Virus record (IMG/VR): IMGVR_UViG_3300006999_000001
Location: 1 to 51,168 of that record
Strand: one strand, 5' to 3'
Length of the DNA: 51,168 nt
Origin: a virus
Shown here: positions 32,578-40,334 of the stretch, piece after piece
How positions within the stretch are numbered: position 1 is the first letter of the stretch
How the letters are laid out: each line of letters starts with the position of its first letter
The notes under the pieces: model-generated
What the model was told of the DNA's origin: nothing
What the model saw: the letters and a program-made list of their open reading frames with translations, nothing else
Database searches by the model: none
Translations under genes and position numbers: made by a program

Positions 32578-32778
32578 CGATTAGCAGTTGTGAACGGGAT
32601 GTTAAATCATTTGTCCCACACATCCCTGACGAGTAACCACACCATACTGACCGTTCCGACAGTTGCGAAAACTTGTGAAGGATTAGTGGACCGCTAAACG
32701 AATGCGTACCGGACATTACGGAGCTTATAACTAAGCTGGTCACGTACTGACATACTGTGCAGGAAGGTGTACCCGGAG
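32578..32778. promoter_or_regulatory. Divergent promoter region
   Basis: AT-richer than its surroundings. TTAAAT near 32600 suits the leftward gene; CTTATAACTAAG (32724-32735) suits the rightward AbrB-like gene, about 50 bases before its start. No accessory operator copy is present, so these two genes are controlled differently. Confidence 0.55.
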
Positions 32779-33186
32779 ATGAGCACAACCACCCAACACG
32801 TCAGGGACGAGTCGATGAGTCGTGTACTACTTGCTAAGAAGGAGCTGTACCAGTCCGGGAATTCTCTCTCGGTGAGCATCCCCCCGGACACCCTGGAGAA
32901 CACTCCGTTCGACGTCGGTGATCCGGCGAACATCTTTAGCGTGATCGAGGACCGCGAGCTCACGATCACCGCGGACACCCGCCGGTGGATGGACCGCGGA
33001 GCCCGGGCCCGCGGCTCGAGGAAGATTCGGGAGAGTTCTCACGGGACGGTGCTCATCACCATCCCGCCCGAGGCGCTCGAGCACGACCTCGGGTACGAGT
33101 CGGTGGAGGCCGCGAAGGGCGTAACCGTCCGGCTGACCATCGACCCGGCGACCGCAGACCTATTCCTCGAGTTCCCTGACGAGTAG
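32779..33186 (+). CDS. AbrB-like transcription regulator
   Basis: 135 residues. YQSGNSLSVSIPPDTLENTPFDVGD near residue 23 is the swapped-hairpin AbrB/MazE pattern (G-S--V-IP---L), and the second half repeats it loosely (GTVLITIPPEALEHDLGY), so one chain may form a complete DNA-binding unit. The start ATG follows AGGAAGGTG. It stands alone between its own promoter and the putative initiator gene and is a good candidate for the virus's master regulator. Confidence 0.72.
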   Translation: MSTTTQHVRDESMSRVLLAKKELYQSGNSLSVSIPPDTLENTPFDVGDPANIFSVIEDRELTITADTRRWMDRGARARGSRKIRESSHGTVLITIPPEALEHDLGYESVEAAKGVTVRLTIDPATADLFLEFPDE

Positions 33187-33278
33187 CGCAGCCCTCCTCA
33201 ACGGTCAGGTGAAACAAGTCAGCCTCCTAACAGCCGTAGGTCCGTCACGGTCAGGCATTCGTTTGACGTGTTAGTTAG

Positions 33279-33289
33279 CTATTTATACC
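33279..33289 (+). promoter_or_regulatory. TATA box of the putative initiator gene
   Basis: CTATTTATACC is the most canonical TATA box in the window. TCGTTTGACGTGT (33259-33271) lies 7 bases upstream and recurs at 35948-35960. The leader GAGGTAACAGGCATATG follows. Confidence 0.65.
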
Positions 33290-33347
33290 GGCCCGTCCAA
33301 GTTGGTGGACGACCCGTCGCTCGGCGGGTTAGTGAGGTAACAGGCAT

Positions 33348-34055
33348 ATGAGCCAATCCGGTAAAGCCGACGGACTGACGGATAGAGACCGGGACGTACT
33401 CGATCAGCTGGACACCGAAGGGGGGACGGCCCCCTCCGCGCAAGAGCAGATCGAGGCGCTCCGGAAAGAGAACCAAGCGCTCGAGGCCGAGGTACAGGAC
33501 CTCCGGGATGAGCTCACCGCGACGAAGAAAACAGTCTTCTCGAAGCTCAACGAGCTCCAGGACAAGGTCGACGGGCAGGACCCGACTGACCCGCGCTCGA
33601 ACAACTACTACGAGAACCTGACCATCCTCGAGAAGTACAGCCGGATGAGTGAGGGCGAACGGCAGGACCTCCTCTCCGGGTCACCGTCCAAGCGCCGGGC
33701 GGTGCTCATCTTTCAGAACTGGGCCGACTGGTCACGGACCGTCGAAGCCGGCGAGATTATCTCAACGAATCACACCCGCGGGAAGTACGGAAAGACTGCG
33801 ATCAGCGTGGACCTGCAGACCGCGACCGATGAGGACCTGCAGGCCAACGAGGTGTACCGGGCGATGAAGGCCGTCGCCAAGTTGAGCGTCCAGGAGAAGG
33901 ATGAGGTCGAAGCGGTCACGGATCAGTACGGCCGTGAGCACATCTCCGGCGGAGCGTTCGAGTACCACGAGATGGTGAACCCGGACGCGAACGGTCAGAA
34001 GCGGAAGTTCAAGGTACTGAAGCTGGTCGACCCCGACGCGATCACCCTGCCGTAG
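33348..34055 (+). CDS. Candidate replication initiator-like protein
   Basis: 235 residues. Residues 20-75 form a coiled coil (IEALRKENQALEAEVQDLRD); residues about 90-235 form a helical then beta-containing domain (YYENLTILEKYSRMSEGER, KRRAVLIFQNWADWSRTVE, KRKFKVLKLVDPDAI). I recognise no family. The reason to propose replication is that it has a strong promoter of its own and ends 10 bases before a set of large nested inverted repeats that look like an origin. A DNA-binding regulator is the alternative. Confidence 0.55.
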   Translation: MSQSGKADGLTDRDRDVLDQLDTEGGTAPSAQEQIEALRKENQALEAEVQDLRDELTATKKTVFSKLNELQDKVDGQDPTDPRSNNYYENLTILEKYSRMSEGERQDLLSGSPSKRRAVLIFQNWADWSRTVEAGEIISTNHTRGKYGKTAISVDLQTATDEDLQANEVYRAMKAVAKLSVQEKDEVEAVTDQYGREHISGGAFEYHEMVNPDANGQKRKFKVLKLVDPDAITLP

Positions 34056-34064
34056 GGAGGGCAG

Positions 34065-34320
34065 CAACTCTTACACCGTCGTAAGAGCTCCCCCCGCCCG
34101 GCCCGTAAGAGAACACGACGAAACCCCACGAAACCCCACAACACGCAAGAATAAGCCAAGCCGACCATATCACGCCCGGTAATGAGGTCCCGGTTGCATA
34201 TAACCGCGACTGATACTAACTCTTACAGTTAGTGACGGGCCCGGCCCGGCCTTTTGGCCATAAGTGCCGTACGTAAGTACGGTACGGGCCCGTCACCCTC
34301 TTACGACGGTGTAAGAGTTG
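34065..34320. other. Candidate replication origin with nested inverted repeats
   Basis: A perfect 23-base inverted repeat (34065-34087 and 34298-34320) bounds the region; each arm itself is a dyad CTCTTAC-6-GTAAGAG. Inside are a 12-base inverted repeat (GTGACGGGCCCG 34232-34243, CGGGCCCGTCAC 34285-34296), hairpins GGCC-TTTT-GGCC (34248-34259) and CCGTAC-GTAA-GTACGG (34267-34282), CTAACT-CTTAC-AGTTAG (34216-34232), a tandem repeat CGAAACCCCA x2 (34119-34138) and an AT-richer stretch (34141-34230). GTAAGAG also occurs singly at 34105. This is typical of iteron-type origins, though a recombination site is possible. Confidence 0.6.
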
Positions 34321-34534
34321 GTGGGGGTCTGACGCTCGTGTAAGACCCCACGGCTCGTGAGGTGGTCTGGTCTCTCGTGATCGTGGTAGCGTCTCCCGGT
34401 CAGGGTGAAGTTCATATGAGCCCGGTCCCTCGGTTGAGTCGCCGGAGCACCCTTCGGCGTCCCGCCGAGCATCTCCGGGATCAGGTGACCGCTCACCGCG
34501 GCCCACCACCCACCTTTCACACCTTCCTGCCCCG
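34321..34534. other. Non-coding stretch right of the origin
   Basis: No convincing gene. A further GTGTAAGACC word near 34339 resembles the origin repeat. The rest is GC-rich with short open frames lacking ribosome sites. Confidence 0.5.
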
Positions 34535-34560
34535 GTTAAACACGAAGGACAACCCTTATA
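34535..34560 (+). promoter_or_regulatory. Accessory operator-promoter, rightward copy 3
   Basis: GTTAAACACGAAGGACAAC then CCTTATA, followed by the leader GAGGTAACAGGCTATG of the gene at 34602. Confidence 0.78.
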
Positions 34561-34601
34561 CTGTCGGCTGTCCATCGATTAGTTGCACGAGGTAACAGGC
34601 T

Positions 34602-34988
34602 ATGAGCGAAGCAGAACACAACACCGACGAACCTGACGACCAGATCGACGCGCACTTCCCGACCCCCGAGGGGGCGGTGATCCGCCTCCGCGGTGAGGAG
34701 ACCGAGGCCGGCTGGACCGAGAAGGTGGAGATCGTCAAGGCGACGATTATGACCAGCAACGGCCGGGCGAAGAGCGACGACGCGACGGTCACGGTCCTGT
34801 ACGAGGGTCAGGGGCTCCGCCCGACCCAGGTGTACAACCGCACCATCGAACCGTACATCGAGCTGGAGCTCGAGGCCGCGAAGGAGCGGATGGAAGAGGC
34901 CGAGGCCCAGGGCGATACCATCAACTACGTGAGCGCCAAGAAGTACGTCAGCGAGCTCGAAGAGCAGCTGCCGAACGGGGAGGCCTAA
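34602..34988 (+). CDS. Unknown acidic protein
   Basis: 128 residues. The first half is beta-rich (AVIRLRGEETEAGWTEKVEIV), the second half a long acidic helix (LELEAAKERMEEAEAQGD). Canonical leader and promoter; the following gene begins one base after the stop. No family recognised. Confidence 0.7.
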   Translation: MSEAEHNTDEPDDQIDAHFPTPEGAVIRLRGEETEAGWTEKVEIVKATIMTSNGRAKSDDATVTVLYEGQGLRPTQVYNRTIEPYIELELEAAKERMEEAEAQGDTINYVSAKKYVSELEEQLPNGEA

Positions 34989-34989
34989 G

Positions 34990-35289
34990 ATGAAGGGCCG
35001 ACGCTTCCTCACCCACACCGACGGCCTGCTCGCCGACCGGCGGGAGCAGGACGACCAGGACCTCGTCAGGATGCTCATCCGGGCGACCGAAGAGAACTTC
35101 ACGAGCTGGACGGTCAGCTACCACCTCGAGGAGAACGGGCCCGGGGAGATGCTCGTACACGTACGCGACCCGGAGCACCCGAACCTCACCCGGCTGCTCG
35201 CCGAGGTGTTCGAGGCCCGCTTCGGCGTCGACGCCGAGTACACCGACGACCGGGTCACCGTGAACCGACACGACCTGACCGGCTTCTGA
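34990..35289 (+). CDS. Unknown small protein
   Basis: 99 residues, alpha/beta (WTVSYHLEENGPGEMLVHVRD, then LLAEVFEARFGVDAEYTDDRVTV), perhaps a ferredoxin-like fold. Ends before a cassette terminator. Confidence 0.65.
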   Translation: MKGRRFLTHTDGLLADRREQDDQDLVRMLIRATEENFTSWTVSYHLEENGPGEMLVHVRDPEHPNLTRLLAEVFEARFGVDAEYTDDRVTVNRHDLTGF

Positions 35290-35294
35290 CCACC

Positions 35295-35314
35295 CCGGCC
35301 GGCTCTTTTTCTCG
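35295..35314 (+). terminator. Terminator of cassette type
   Basis: CCGGCCGGCTCTTTTTCTCG, identical to the block at 30604, followed by the promoter at 35328. Confidence 0.65.
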
Positions 35315-35327
35315 TTCGGGAGTGAGG

Positions 35328-35354
35328 GTTAAACACGAAGGACAACGGTTAAGG
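35328..35354 (+). promoter_or_regulatory. Accessory operator-promoter, rightward copy 4
   Basis: GTTAAACACGAAGGACAAC then GGTTAAGG. The leader reads GAGGTAGCAGGCTACTATG, slightly changed. Confidence 0.78.
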
Positions 35355-35397
35355 TAGGGGCCGTCCAAGTGGTAGTTGTAAGAGGTAGCAGGCTACT

Positions 35398-35688
35398 ATG
35401 AACGCAACCAACTACGACGCCATCGAAGAAGAAGAGCTCCTGACCGAAATCGAGAACCTCGCCGGCCCGCGCTTCCGCCGGCTCGAGGAGCGGGCTGACG
35501 GACGCGACCTGATGGACTGGAAGGGCGTCCTGGCCCACGCCGACGAGGACCTGACCGCAGACAACCTCACCGCGGTCGCGGCCTACCTGGTCAGCGAACG
35601 CGCCAGCTGGATCAGCTTCATCGCCCGCGAGGACGGCGAAGAGGACGCCCGGGACTTCGCGGAGTACTACCTGGACGAGGGTCAGTAA
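35398..35688 (+). CDS. Unknown helical protein
   Basis: 96 residues, nearly all helical and acidic (EEEELLTEIENLAGPRFRRL, NLTAVAAYLVSERASWISF). First gene of a two-gene operon. Confidence 0.68.
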   Translation: MNATNYDAIEEEELLTEIENLAGPRFRRLEERADGRDLMDWKGVLAHADEDLTADNLTAVAAYLVSERASWISFIAREDGEEDARDFAEYYLDEGQ

Positions 35689-35689
35689 G

Positions 35690-35866
35690 ATGAGCGGGGC
35701 CACCGACGGTGAGACCCTGGACGAGCACTATCAGGACAGCTGGAACGAACACGCCGAGGACCTGACCCGGCTCAAATGGAACCTCCCGCCGGAGCGTCAC
35801 GACGAGGTCGATGAGCTCATCGAAGAGGCCAAGGACCTGATCGCCGACGCGACCGAGAACCGATAA
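35690..35866 (+). CDS. 58-residue helical protein
   Basis: MSGATDGETLDEHYQDSW followed by two acidic helices. Starts one base after the previous stop. A T-run (35879-35884) lies just after its own stop. No family recognised. Confidence 0.65.
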   Translation: MSGATDGETLDEHYQDSWNEHAEDLTRLKWNLPPERHDEVDELIEEAKDLIADATENR

Positions 35867-35878
35867 CGCCGCGGCCCG

Positions 35879-35960
35879 TTTTTAGTGAGGACAACGCCGG
35901 ATAGCTGCGCTACTCCCGTCAGGAAACTTTTTAGGGCTGTAAGTCGCTCGTTTGACGTGT
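35879..35960 (+). promoter_or_regulatory. T-run and TATA-like box before the long accessory operon
   Basis: GTTTTTAGTG (35879-) may end the previous transcript. ACTTTTTAGGG (35929-35939) stands about 40 bases before ATG 35975 and TCGTTTGACGTGT (35948-35960) is shared with the initiator promoter at 33259. The leader is GGAGGACAGGCTATG; there is no accessory operator here. Confidence 0.55.
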
Positions 35961-35974
35961 ATGGAGGACAGGCT

Positions 35975-36673
35975 ATGAAATCCATCAAGCGAGGACAGAT
36001 TTGGGGAATAAACGAGACGTTCGGGGTCGGTGACCTGGACGACATCGCCGGGCAGAATTCGCTCAACGGTGAGCCGAGCCGGGCCCTCAACGTGAGGGAC
36101 CGCGAAACGCTCCGGTCCGGTGAGCGGTGGGCCGCCGGCGAGCTCGCCAAGCGAGAGGAGGACCGGGTACAGGTCCCGACCATCTCTCCTGACGGGGAGA
36201 TCGACCTCACCCACGAGGACCGGGTCGTTGAGTCATACTCGGCCTGGGCCGTGGTCCCGGGCGAATTCGTGATCGTCTGGGAAGAGTGGGCCGGCCGCCA
36301 CCTGTACTTCAACTTCCCGATGGACGAACCGACCGACCAGAACATCTGGTTGAACGGGCTGTACGAGGCGACCTCTTTTCAGAACGTGAGCTCCGTCGGC
36401 TTCAAACACCGCCAGGACTCCGCGGAGAAGGGGACGGTTCACGGCAGCAACGTGACCAGCGACGAGGCGCTCGGGGGTGACCTGGACGGCGACTCCTACC
36501 TCAACGAGCTCCGGTACGAGCACTCCTGGGAAGGCCACATCGTGAAGGCCTACCTGGCCGCCTCGGGGTACGCCGAAGTGTACAACCCGAGCGACTTCAC
36601 GACCGAGCAGTTCCTCGAGTACGTACGCGACGTCGTGTACCCGCACACCGAATCAGCCGACGACGACCTGTAA
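35975..36673 (+). CDS. Unknown protein, head of the long accessory operon
   Basis: 232 residues. The centre (AWAVVPGEFVIVWEEWAGRHLYF, NIWLNGLYEATSFQNV) is beta-rich, the C-terminus helical (FLEYVRDVVYPH). No family recognised. It leads eleven closely packed genes that run to 40075. Confidence 0.68.
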   Translation: MKSIKRGQIWGINETFGVGDLDDIAGQNSLNGEPSRALNVRDRETLRSGERWAAGELAKREEDRVQVPTISPDGEIDLTHEDRVVESYSAWAVVPGEFVIVWEEWAGRHLYFNFPMDEPTDQNIWLNGLYEATSFQNVSSVGFKHRQDSAEKGTVHGSNVTSDEALGGDLDGDSYLNELRYEHSWEGHIVKAYLAASGYAEVYNPSDFTTEQFLEYVRDVVYPHTESADDDL

Positions 36674-36675
36674 AA

Positions 36676-36987
36676 ATGACTGACGACAACCAAGAGCAGC
36701 TGACCGACGGAGAAGAAGAGACCACGAAAGACGCCGACCCCGAGGCCGGGGGCTCCCCGTACGACGCCGGACAGAAGCGGCCGCTCGATCACGGGGTGAA
36801 GATTCGCGGGAAGGTCAAGAGAGGGACCGGGACCCGCGACCAGGATGAGCTCCTGATCGAGGGCCGCGGTGAGAACGCCGAAGAGGCGGCCGTCGACTTC
36901 GAGGCGGCCCTCCGGCACGCCGAAGAGGCCGAGTGGGCTGACCGGCTCCGGGCCCTGCAGCCCGGGGAAGGTGAGGAAGATGAGTGA
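36676..36987 (+). CDS. DUF7389-like protein
   Basis: 103 residues. GVKIRGKVKRGTGTRDQDELLIEGRG is the hallmark stretch I associate with DUF7389, a small haloarchaeal and haloviral family of unknown function. Acidic tails flank it. The next gene overlaps by 8 bases. Confidence 0.72.
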   Translation: MTDDNQEQLTDGEEETTKDADPEAGGSPYDAGQKRPLDHGVKIRGKVKRGTGTRDQDELLIEGRGENAEEAAVDFEAALRHAEEAEWADRLRALQPGEGEEDE

Positions 36988-37261
36988 GGGCCCGCTTCTG
37001 AAAGCGGTGGTCCTGGCTCACGAGGGCAAGGTCACCGAGGCGGTGGAGCAGATCGCCAAGGAGCACGAGCGGATGGCCAAACGCTACCTCTCCCTCCTGG
37101 AAGGGAACTCCCTGGCCGTCGACGGGCCGGACTTTCCTACCGGGCCGGAGGCTGACTACTACAAGGGCCGGCTGGATGAGGCCCGGTCGTCAGCTATGAC
37201 TGCCAGCCAGGTGTGGCTCGCGCTCGAGGACCGGGAGACCGGGGAGGCCGACGATGAGTGA
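36980..37261 (+). CDS. Unknown small helical protein
   Basis: 93 residues, helical (LKAVVLAHEGKVTEAVEQIA), overlapping both neighbours by 8 bases. A role with the DUF7389 protein is possible from coupling only. Confidence 0.65.
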   Translation: MSEGPLLKAVVLAHEGKVTEAVEQIAKEHERMAKRYLSLLEGNSLAVDGPDFPTGPEADYYKGRLDEARSSAMTASQVWLALEDRETGEADDE

Positions 37262-37586
37262 CGACGACGGGATCACGCTCCGGGGGACCAGCTTCACGGT
37301 CTCCGCTTCGGAGAAGGTGAGCACCGGCGAGTACGAGAATTATAACCCGCACCTGACCCTCGAGGGTGAGATACCGAAGGAGGAGCTCACCGAAGAGAAC
37401 CGCGAGGACGTCAAGCAGCAGCTCCTCTCACTTCACGGCGACCTGCAGGCCGTCCTCAACAAGGCGGCCGGGAACCGTATCGCCGAGCCCGAGTTCGAGG
37501 ACTGGACGTTCGGCGATGAGGGCCCCGCGGTGAAAGAGGCCGAGACCATCGACCACGCGACCGACGGGGGTCAGACCGATGAGTGA
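37254..37586 (+). CDS. Unknown accessory protein
   Basis: 110 residues. SFTVSASEKVSTGEYENYNP with a following strand-helix layout resembles small phage accessory proteins in which a GNYEN-like loop is kept; I can give no function. Overlaps both neighbours by 8 bases. Confidence 0.65.
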   Translation: MSDDDGITLRGTSFTVSASEKVSTGEYENYNPHLTLEGEIPKEELTEENREDVKQQLLSLHGDLQAVLNKAAGNRIAEPEFEDWTFGDEGPAVKEAETIDHATDGGQTDE

Positions 37587-37902
37587 GGACACCGACCTGG
37601 TCCTCCCTGACCCTCACGAGGTGGAGGTGACGGTCGTCCTGGCGGGGCTCGCCTCGGTACAGATGCAGGCCCTACCCGCGGGTGACATCGAGAAGGTGGC
37701 CGCGGCCGGGAACGCGATGGGGAAGCTCGCCGAAGAGAACCCCGACCTGGTCCGTGAGGCGTTCCTCCAGAACCGGGAGGCCTTCCACATCGCTGCGATG
37801 CCCGACGAGATGCTCGAGCACCTGGACCTCGAGGAGCGGGACGGGACCCTGTACGAAAAGACCGACGGGGACGAATGGACCGAGGTGGAGATCGATGGCT
37901 GA
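37579..37902 (+). CDS. Unknown small protein
   Basis: 107 residues, N-terminal strands (HEVEVTVVLAGLASVQMQAL) and an acidic helical rest. Overlaps both neighbours by 8 bases. Not recognised. Confidence 0.63.
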   Translation: MSEDTDLVLPDPHEVEVTVVLAGLASVQMQALPAGDIEKVAAAGNAMGKLAEENPDLVREAFLQNREAFHIAAMPDEMLEHLDLEERDGTLYEKTDGDEWTEVEIDG

Positions 37903-38302
37903 CTGCCCTCACCGCGACTGCGGTCAGACCCACAAGATTCGGAACTTCACCGAGACCGGGTACATATTCGAGTGCCCGGCCGGTCACAAGTGGGTCCGTG
38001 AGGATGAGGACGCCGAGCCGGTCGGGGCCCTCGAGACGGCTCACCACCAGGACAGTCAGTTCGGCGACTACCTGCGGGCCTCCCGAGTCGACCGCCGGGC
38101 CGCGGCCTTCGTTCACGCCCGCGATGAGGACGGGAACTTCCTCGTCACCATCCCGGACCACCTGACGATCACCGTCGACGGCGAGCTCAACAACGAGCCG
38201 ACGATCACGGTGGAGAGTCAGGACCACCCGACCGCCCTTACGGTTAGGGACCGGAACGGGAGCTTCACCGAGCTGACCTTCGGGGAGGGCGTCGATGAGT
38301 GA
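37895..38302 (+). CDS. Zinc-knuckle protein
   Basis: 135 residues. CPHRDCGQTH and ECPAGHKW near the N-terminus form a Cys/His metal site; the rest is beta-rich (NFLVTIPDHLTITVDGEL). Overlaps both neighbours by 8 bases. Confidence 0.66.
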   Translation: MADCPHRDCGQTHKIRNFTETGYIFECPAGHKWVREDEDAEPVGALETAHHQDSQFGDYLRASRVDRRAAAFVHARDEDGNFLVTIPDHLTITVDGELNNEPTITVESQDHPTALTVRDRNGSFTELTFGEGVDE

Positions 38303-38612
38303 CGCCGACCTCGAGCCGTCGACGGTCAGCGACCTCCGGGCGGAGACCCGCCGGCTGATCGAGTCCGACGTCAGCGGAGGCTACCACCCGCTCCGGAAGT
38401 ACGAGAAGCATCGAGCGTACTACGCCCTGACCGGGATCAAGCTCGGGGACGCCTCGAACGGGAAGGTCAGCTACGAGCTCCTCGAGCTCCTGGCCGACAC
38501 GTACGACACCGACTTCGAGCTGCGTGACCCGTTCGACGCCGGCGGGCCGTTCACCAAGGACGAGCTCACCGCCCTGGTCGACGCGCTCAAAGAGGAGGCC
38601 GCCGATGAGTGA
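38295..38612 (+). CDS. Unknown helical protein
   Basis: 105 residues, all-helical (SDLRAETRRLIESDVSGGYH, YELLELLADTYDTDFELRD) with spacing reminiscent of a small DNA-binding bundle. No confident motif. Confidence 0.63.
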   Translation: MSDADLEPSTVSDLRAETRRLIESDVSGGYHPLRKYEKHRAYYALTGIKLGDASNGKVSYELLELLADTYDTDFELRDPFDAGGPFTKDELTALVDALKEEAADE

Positions 38613-38901
38613 CGAGCCCGAGCGGTTCGTTGAGCACCCGGCCCCCGACCGGTTCTTAATGCAGATCGAGCCGGCCGAGGTGGAGATGGACGTCCACGAT
38701 CACGACGACGTCACCTTCAAGAGCCAGCTGGTCCCGGGCGGGACCTTCTGCGTGGAGCTCACCGCGAAGTACACGTACGCCGGGCGGGACTGCAGTCAGC
38801 ACCTCTCGCTCACCCGGGCCGGGGCCGAGTCCCTGTACGAGCGCCTCGGGAACATCCTCGAGGCTGACCACCGCGGTGATCGGGGTGGCCGACGTGACTG
38901 A
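38605..38901 (+). CDS. Unknown small protein
   Basis: 98 residues, beta-rich first part (FLMQIEPAEVEMDVHDHDDV) and a C-terminal helix (GAESLYERLGNILEAD). Overlaps the previous gene by 8 bases. Confidence 0.63.
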   Translation: MSDEPERFVEHPAPDRFLMQIEPAEVEMDVHDHDDVTFKSQLVPGGTFCVELTAKYTYAGRDCSQHLSLTRAGAESLYERLGNILEADHRGDRGGRRD

Positions 38902-39163
38902 CGAGGACACGGGGTACGCCTTCGAGGAGGACTACGGCGTCCCGAAGGGTGAGGGAACCCCGCCCGGCGAGGCGACCATCTACGACGGCGACCGCCGGGC
39001 CCGGGAGGACCTCTCCTGCCCGAACGGCTGCTTCGAGCTCGAGGTGACCGCTCACCACGAGACCGGCGGGGCCGATCAGCTGATCGACCAGGCCGTACAG
39101 GATGAGCCCGGGCCCTGCCCGAGCTGCGGAGCCAGCCTCACCGACACCGAGGGGGAGCCCTGA
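38894..39163 (+). CDS. Small zinc protein
   Basis: 89 residues from GTG 38894, overlapping the previous stop; in-frame GTGs at 38876 and 38885 are alternatives. CPNGC and CPSCG, 40 residues apart, form a probable zinc site around an ELEVTAHHETGGAD strand pair. Confidence 0.6.
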   Translation: MTDEDTGYAFEEDYGVPKGEGTPPGEATIYDGDRRAREDLSCPNGCFELEVTAHHETGGADQLIDQAVQDEPGPCPSCGASLTDTEGEP

Positions 39164-39165
39164 CG

Positions 39166-39282
39166 ATGAACCTCTTGGAACCCCGCCCTCACGATGAGTG
39201 GGTGTGGACAATCTGGAAGGCCGCCTTCGCCCTGTACATCGTGTGGTATCTCACCGCCTCGGTTTACCTGGTGGTTCGATGA
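39166..39282 (+). CDS. 38-residue membrane microprotein
   Basis: MNLLEPRPHDEWVW then one hydrophobic helix (AAFALYIVWYLTASVYLVV). Follows the previous stop by 2 bases and overlaps the HNH start by ATGA, so it is embedded in the operon. Confidence 0.65.
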   Translation: MNLLEPRPHDEWVWTIWKAAFALYIVWYLTASVYLVVR

Positions 39283-39731
39283 GCAAAACGATGGAAGAGC
39301 GCTTCTGGGAGAAGGTCGACAAACGAGGTCCCGAAGAGTGCTGGCCCTGGACGGCAGCGAGCCAACCGGAGGGGTACGGCAACTTCTGGGACGGAGAGTC
39401 CCACGTCGGGGCTCACCGAGTCTCCTTCAAACTCGAGCACGGTGACCCTGATGGGGAAGTCGTGAGACACACCTGCGACAACCCTTCCTGCGTGAACCCC
39501 CGACACCTCCTCACCGGCGACCACCAGGACAACGCCCGAGACCGGGAGGAGCGAAACCCGAGAGACAGAAGTGGAGAGAACGCCGGGCGGTCGAAGCTCA
39601 CCGAGGAGGACGTCCAGGAGATAAAGAGCCGTCTCGGAGAGGATACGCAAGAGGAGCTCGCCGAAGAGTTCGAAGTTTCCCGGTCGGCGATCAGTCATAT
39701 CGCGCTCGGCAACAACTGGGGTGGTTTGTGA
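39279..39731 (+). CDS. HNH endonuclease, second paralogue
   Basis: 150 residues. ECWPWTAASQPEGYG, AHRVSFKLEH, VRHTCDNPSCVNPRHLLTG and the C-terminal LAEEFEVSRSAISHIALG helix-turn-helix mirror the enzyme at 27261-27707 in order and spacing. The two copies probably stem from one homing-type gene that spread within the genome. Coupled to the ASCH gene by GTGA overlap. Confidence 0.82.
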   Translation: MSKTMEERFWEKVDKRGPEECWPWTAASQPEGYGNFWDGESHVGAHRVSFKLEHGDPDGEVVRHTCDNPSCVNPRHLLTGDHQDNARDREERNPRDRSGENAGRSKLTEEDVQEIKSRLGEDTQEELAEEFEVSRSAISHIALGNNWGGL

Positions 39732-40075
39732 TTCTGTTTAAATCGTACCACATCCCGCAGATTCGCAGCGGGAGTAAGACCGTGACCCGGCGGGAGTGGG
39801 AGCGCCGGCAGGCCGTCCCCGGGAACGTGTACATCGCCTCGACGGAGATGTTCACCTCCCACGAGGAGGCCGACTGTTACATCCGGGCGACCGACGTGTA
39901 CGAGCAGCCGCTCGGGGAGATGAGTGACGCCGACGCCCGGGCCGAGGGCGAGTATGAGGACCTCGAGGACTTCCGGGCCGGGTACGAGAAGGTGTACGGT
40001 GAGGGCTCCTGGGACCCCGAGAAGGTCGTGTGGGTCGTGGAGTTCGAGTACATCGGCCGGGAACGGCCCGAATAG
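39728..40075 (+). CDS. ASCH-domain protein
   Basis: 115 residues, GTG start. IRSGSKTVTRREWERRQAVPGNVYIA, then PLGEMSDADARAEGEYEDLEDF and VVWVVEFEYI match the ASCH fold (PUA-related, K-T-TRR signature), thought to bind RNA or modified bases; some members are nucleases or act on N4-acetylcytidine. It is the last gene before non-coding copy B. Confidence 0.82.
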   Translation: MILFKSYHIPQIRSGSKTVTRREWERRQAVPGNVYIASTEMFTSHEEADCYIRATDVYEQPLGEMSDADARAEGEYEDLEDFRAGYEKVYGEGSWDPEKVVWVVEFEYIGRERPE

Positions 40076-40119
40076 CACCGTCGACGCCCTTCTCGCGGCC
40101 TGTCCCTCACGAATTCTGC

Positions 40120-40311
40120 CGAACGACAGCCGGGCCACAGTCGGCCGACGTTGGCTCGTGTGGCCGAGGAGGACCACTCCGTAGCCTACCCCCTGGAGAA
40201 GTTTTCTCGGGAAATGGACTCGTCCGGGTCTGTCCCTTACGAATTCGGCCGACTCGCACTTTTCGGGGGTTCATTTCACCGGAAGCGTGGAGTGGTGGCA
40301 AGTCGCCAGGA
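40120..40311 (-). ncRNA. Candidate small RNA locus, copy B
   Basis: Homologous to 13969-14160 with constant offset of 26,151 bases, so no net gap. The 34-base identical block lies at 40178-40211; others at 40155-40174, 40260-40282 and 40291-40304. A leftward accessory promoter (40335-40360) enters it from the right at the same distance as in copy A. A minus-strand ATG frame (40301-40107) exists, but the ATG is ACG in copy A and the product is Arg/Pro-rich. Confidence 0.55.
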
Positions 40312-40334
40312 CCGTGGAACCACGACCGGATGGG

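Noticed and set aside
34065-34320. CRISPR array
   Set aside because: Repeats are inverted and nested, not regularly spaced direct repeats with unique spacers; no array was seen anywhere in the window.
40107-40301. Leftward 64-codon ATG frame in copy B
   Set aside because: The ATG is ACG in copy A, there is no leader or ribosome site, and composition is unlike other genes here.
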